Below, piece by piece: positions 62,670-64,000 of a stretch of DNA of 64,000 nucleotides. Each line of letters starts with the position of its first letter. Positions within the stretch are counted from its first letter, which is position 1. The notes under the pieces are model-generated. The model saw only the letters and a list, made by a program, of their open reading frames with translations, made no database searches and had not been told where the DNA came from. Position numbers and translations under genes: made by a program. The stretch comes from JBALVT01 sp045110675 (GTDB lineage: Bacteria; Pseudomonadota; Gammaproteobacteria; Pseudomonadales; Halieaceae): the NCBI GenBank assembly GCA_045110675.1, contig JBGCGJ010000051.1, positions 1-64,000 on the forward strand, read 5' to 3'.

Positions 62670-64000
62670 ATGATTTTTTCCAACATGGGTTTTCTTGAAT
62701 TCTTCTCATCACGGAAAGTTCTCTTGGGGCTTGTTATTCTCCTCTTGCCCAGCTGCCGCCTAATCATAACGACGGACAATACGGGAAGTATTGTTTCTAC
62801 TTCCGGCTCAGCAAGTTGCGACCAGGCTTCCTGCGTAATTCCAATAGACGCACCTTTGCGCGAAACCTTTACCGCTGTAGCCGCCGAGGGTTATCGATTC
62901 GTGCGCTGGGAGGGTGTTTGCGATAGAGCAAAAAAGGAAGTGTGTAAATTAAATCTCTCGCCACTTCCCCAACAGCTTATTCAATTCGACGGAGATGTAA
63001 GTCTCTCTGCGGTATTTGAATCCTCTGCGTTTAGAAGAGCCTGGTACCGCGATGAGGATCGCGACGGCTTCGGCGCACCGAACAACAGTGTAATGGCCTT
63101 TGAGCGTCCAAAGGGTTTTGTAATCAATAGCGAAGATTGTGATGACAATGTACGCCGAATTCATCCGGCGGCCAGAGAACGCGAAGACGGACGCGACAAC
63201 AATTGCGATGGCCAGATTGATGAGGGCTTCAATGTTGATGAAATGACCCGAACATTTTACCGAGATGTGGACGGCGATGGCTTTGGGCGATCCTCCGGTG
63301 CCATAGAGTCTACGGAACCGATTGACGGCTATGTCGAAAACGCCCAGGACTGCGATGACAACAACAACCGCATCTTTCCGGGAGCGCGCGAGGAATTTGA
63401 TAGCCTGGACAACAATTGCGACGGTGTCATCGATGAGGGCTTCACCCAGCGCACTTACTACCGAGATGTCGACGGCGATGGGTTCGGCGATGCCAGCAAT
63501 TCAGTGCAGGATATTTCCCAACCACTGGGTTACGTTACCAACAGTACCGACAACTGCGTGGACATTAGCAACCCCTCTCAGACGGATATAGATAGGGATG
63601 GCATTGGAGATGCCTGCGACACGGTGAACAACGATGACAACGGCGGCGGTTTCGGTTCCTGTAGTTTAACCATTGAAGAACAGGCAATGCTCGACCGGGT
63701 GAACGCAACCCGATCGCAAGCGCGCGTGTGCGGTGACCGAGGGTCCTTCCCTGCCGTATCGCCACTGTCCTGGAGTTGCGAATTGGAAACAGCGGCGACG
63801 AACCACTCGATGGACATGGCGAATCGCAATTTTTTCAGCCATACCGGGTCCAATGGACAATCCGTTGGTGAACGGGCAACGCAGGCCGGATACACCTGGT
63901 CATCGATTGGCGAGAACATTGCCGCAGGTCTTTCATTTAGCTCGGTCGATGCCGTAGTACAGGGATGGATTGACAGCCCTGGGCACTGTGCCAATTTGAT
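62670..64000 (+). CDS. Lipoprotein with MopE-like metal-binding repeats and a CAP domain (cut by window edge)
   Basis: The frame is open from ATG 62670 (AGAGG upstream) to the window end, 443 codons, with no stop seen. It starts with a lipoprotein signal (lipobox LLPSC), followed by an InlB-repeat-like stretch (VAAEGYRFVRWEGVC). Then come two full repeats of about 65 residues of the MopE type (from 63042 and 63255: YRDVDGDGFG ... DCDDN ... DNNCDGxIDEG) and a third, from 63456, that merges into a thrombospondin type 3-like DIDRDGIGDACD. The Asp/Asn-rich loops would bind Ca2+ or other metals. From about 63664 a CAP/SCP domain follows: NHSMDMANRNFFSHTG, SIGENIAAG, VQGWIDSPGHC. The surface role is not known. 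Confidence 0.92.
   Translation, partial: MIFSNMGFLEFFSSRKVLLGLVILLLPSCRLIITTDNTGSIVSTSGSASCDQASCVIPIDAPLRETFTAVAAEGYRFVRWEGVCDRAKKEVCKLNLSPLPQQLIQFDGDVSLSAVFESSAFRRAWYRDEDRDGFGAPNNSVMAFERPKGFVINSEDCDDNVRRIHPAAREREDGRDNNCDGQIDEGFNVDEMTRTFYRDVDGDGFGRSSGAIESTEPIDGYVENAQDCDDNNNRIFPGAREEFDSLDNNCDGVIDEGFTQRTYYRDVDGDGFGDASNSVQDISQPLGYVTNSTDNCVDISNPSQTDIDRDGIGDACDTVNNDDNGGGFGSCSLTIEEQAMLDRVNATRSQARVCGDRGSFPAVSPLSWSCELETAATNHSMDMANRNFFSHTGSNGQSVGERATQAGYTWSSIGENIAAGLSFSSVDAVVQGWIDSPGHCANL
63042..63624 (+). repeat. Three tandem MopE/TSP3-like coding repeats
   Basis: Repeats start at 63042, 63255 and 63456. Each begins with an aromatic residue-Tyr-Arg-Asp followed by DGDGFG (DRDGFG in the first) and has about 200-213 bp period. 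The first two end in DNNCDG and IDEGF; the third departs into a DNCVD..DACD loop. They lie within the lipoprotein gene at 62670. Confidence 0.85.

Overview
The window looks like chromosomal DNA of an aerobic, probably marine gammaproteobacterium. The signs are a GltBD glutamate synthase of proteobacterial type, TonB and a TonB-dependent receptor, a PEP-CTERM/PrsT surface-protein system with a sigma-54 promoter, a CYP153-type alkane hydroxylase, and many genes for lipid, terpenoid, steroid or aromatic catabolism. The genus cannot be fixed from the sequence alone. No tRNA, rRNA, CRISPR array, transposase or integrase was seen.

Layout. 1-7.9 kb: tail of an extradiol dioxygenase, a CYP125-like P450, a GGDEF-EAL protein, then a same-strand block of DUF1295 protein, P450 and iron-dependent alcohol dehydrogenase. 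8.1-12.7 kb: secreted DUF1800/DUF1501 pair with an ECF sigma factor, a putative anti-sigma-like protein and a small secreted protein; the DUF1800 gene carries one in-frame TAA. 12.7-21.5 kb: APH-like kinase, CrtC/AttH-like protein, serine hydrolase, and a TetR-controlled cassette (flavoprotein, DUF2855, PhyH dioxygenase, hot-dog thioesterase). 21.6-25.7 kb: PrsT and a PEP-CTERM protein. 26-32.1 kb: gltD and gltB. 32.7-35.3 kb: TonB-dependent receptor. 35.5-44.9 kb: a divergent regulatory pair (MarR, NmrA-like) and a seven-gene ring-cleavage operon: racemase-fold protein, C-C hydrolase, carbazole-dioxygenase-like Rieske oxygenase, its reductase, extradiol dioxygenase, amidase, and an M20-fold protein. 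45-47.3 kb: BlaI-BlaR1-TonB. 47.4-57.7 kb: small protein, aldo/keto reductase, CMD protein, cyclase/ATPase signalling protein coupled to a cyclopropane fatty acid synthase, a cNMP-REC-GGDEF protein, a peroxiredoxin gene with an in-frame TGA, and an F420-type oxidoreductase. 57.8-64 kb: cNMP-binding protein, alpha/beta hydrolase, retropepsin-like protein, DMT transporter, CYP153 P450, and the start of a large lipoprotein with MopE-like repeats and a CAP domain.

The most notable observation is the peroxiredoxin at 55389-56603. Its peroxidatic cysteine position is a TGA, the reading frame continues intact for about 290 codons, and a hairpin with an AGGUG loop lies 14 nt downstream, where a bacterial SECIS element is expected. 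It is therefore probably a UxxC selenoprotein. Second is the ring-cleavage operon. Two of its proteins, the racemase-fold one and the M20-fold one, seem to have lost the canonical catalytic or metal-binding residues of their families while staying otherwise intact, which suggests a pathway with unfamiliar chemistry. Tandem 19-bp repeats in front of this operon, paired TetR and BlaI palindromes, and the sigma-54 promoter give testable regulatory predictions.
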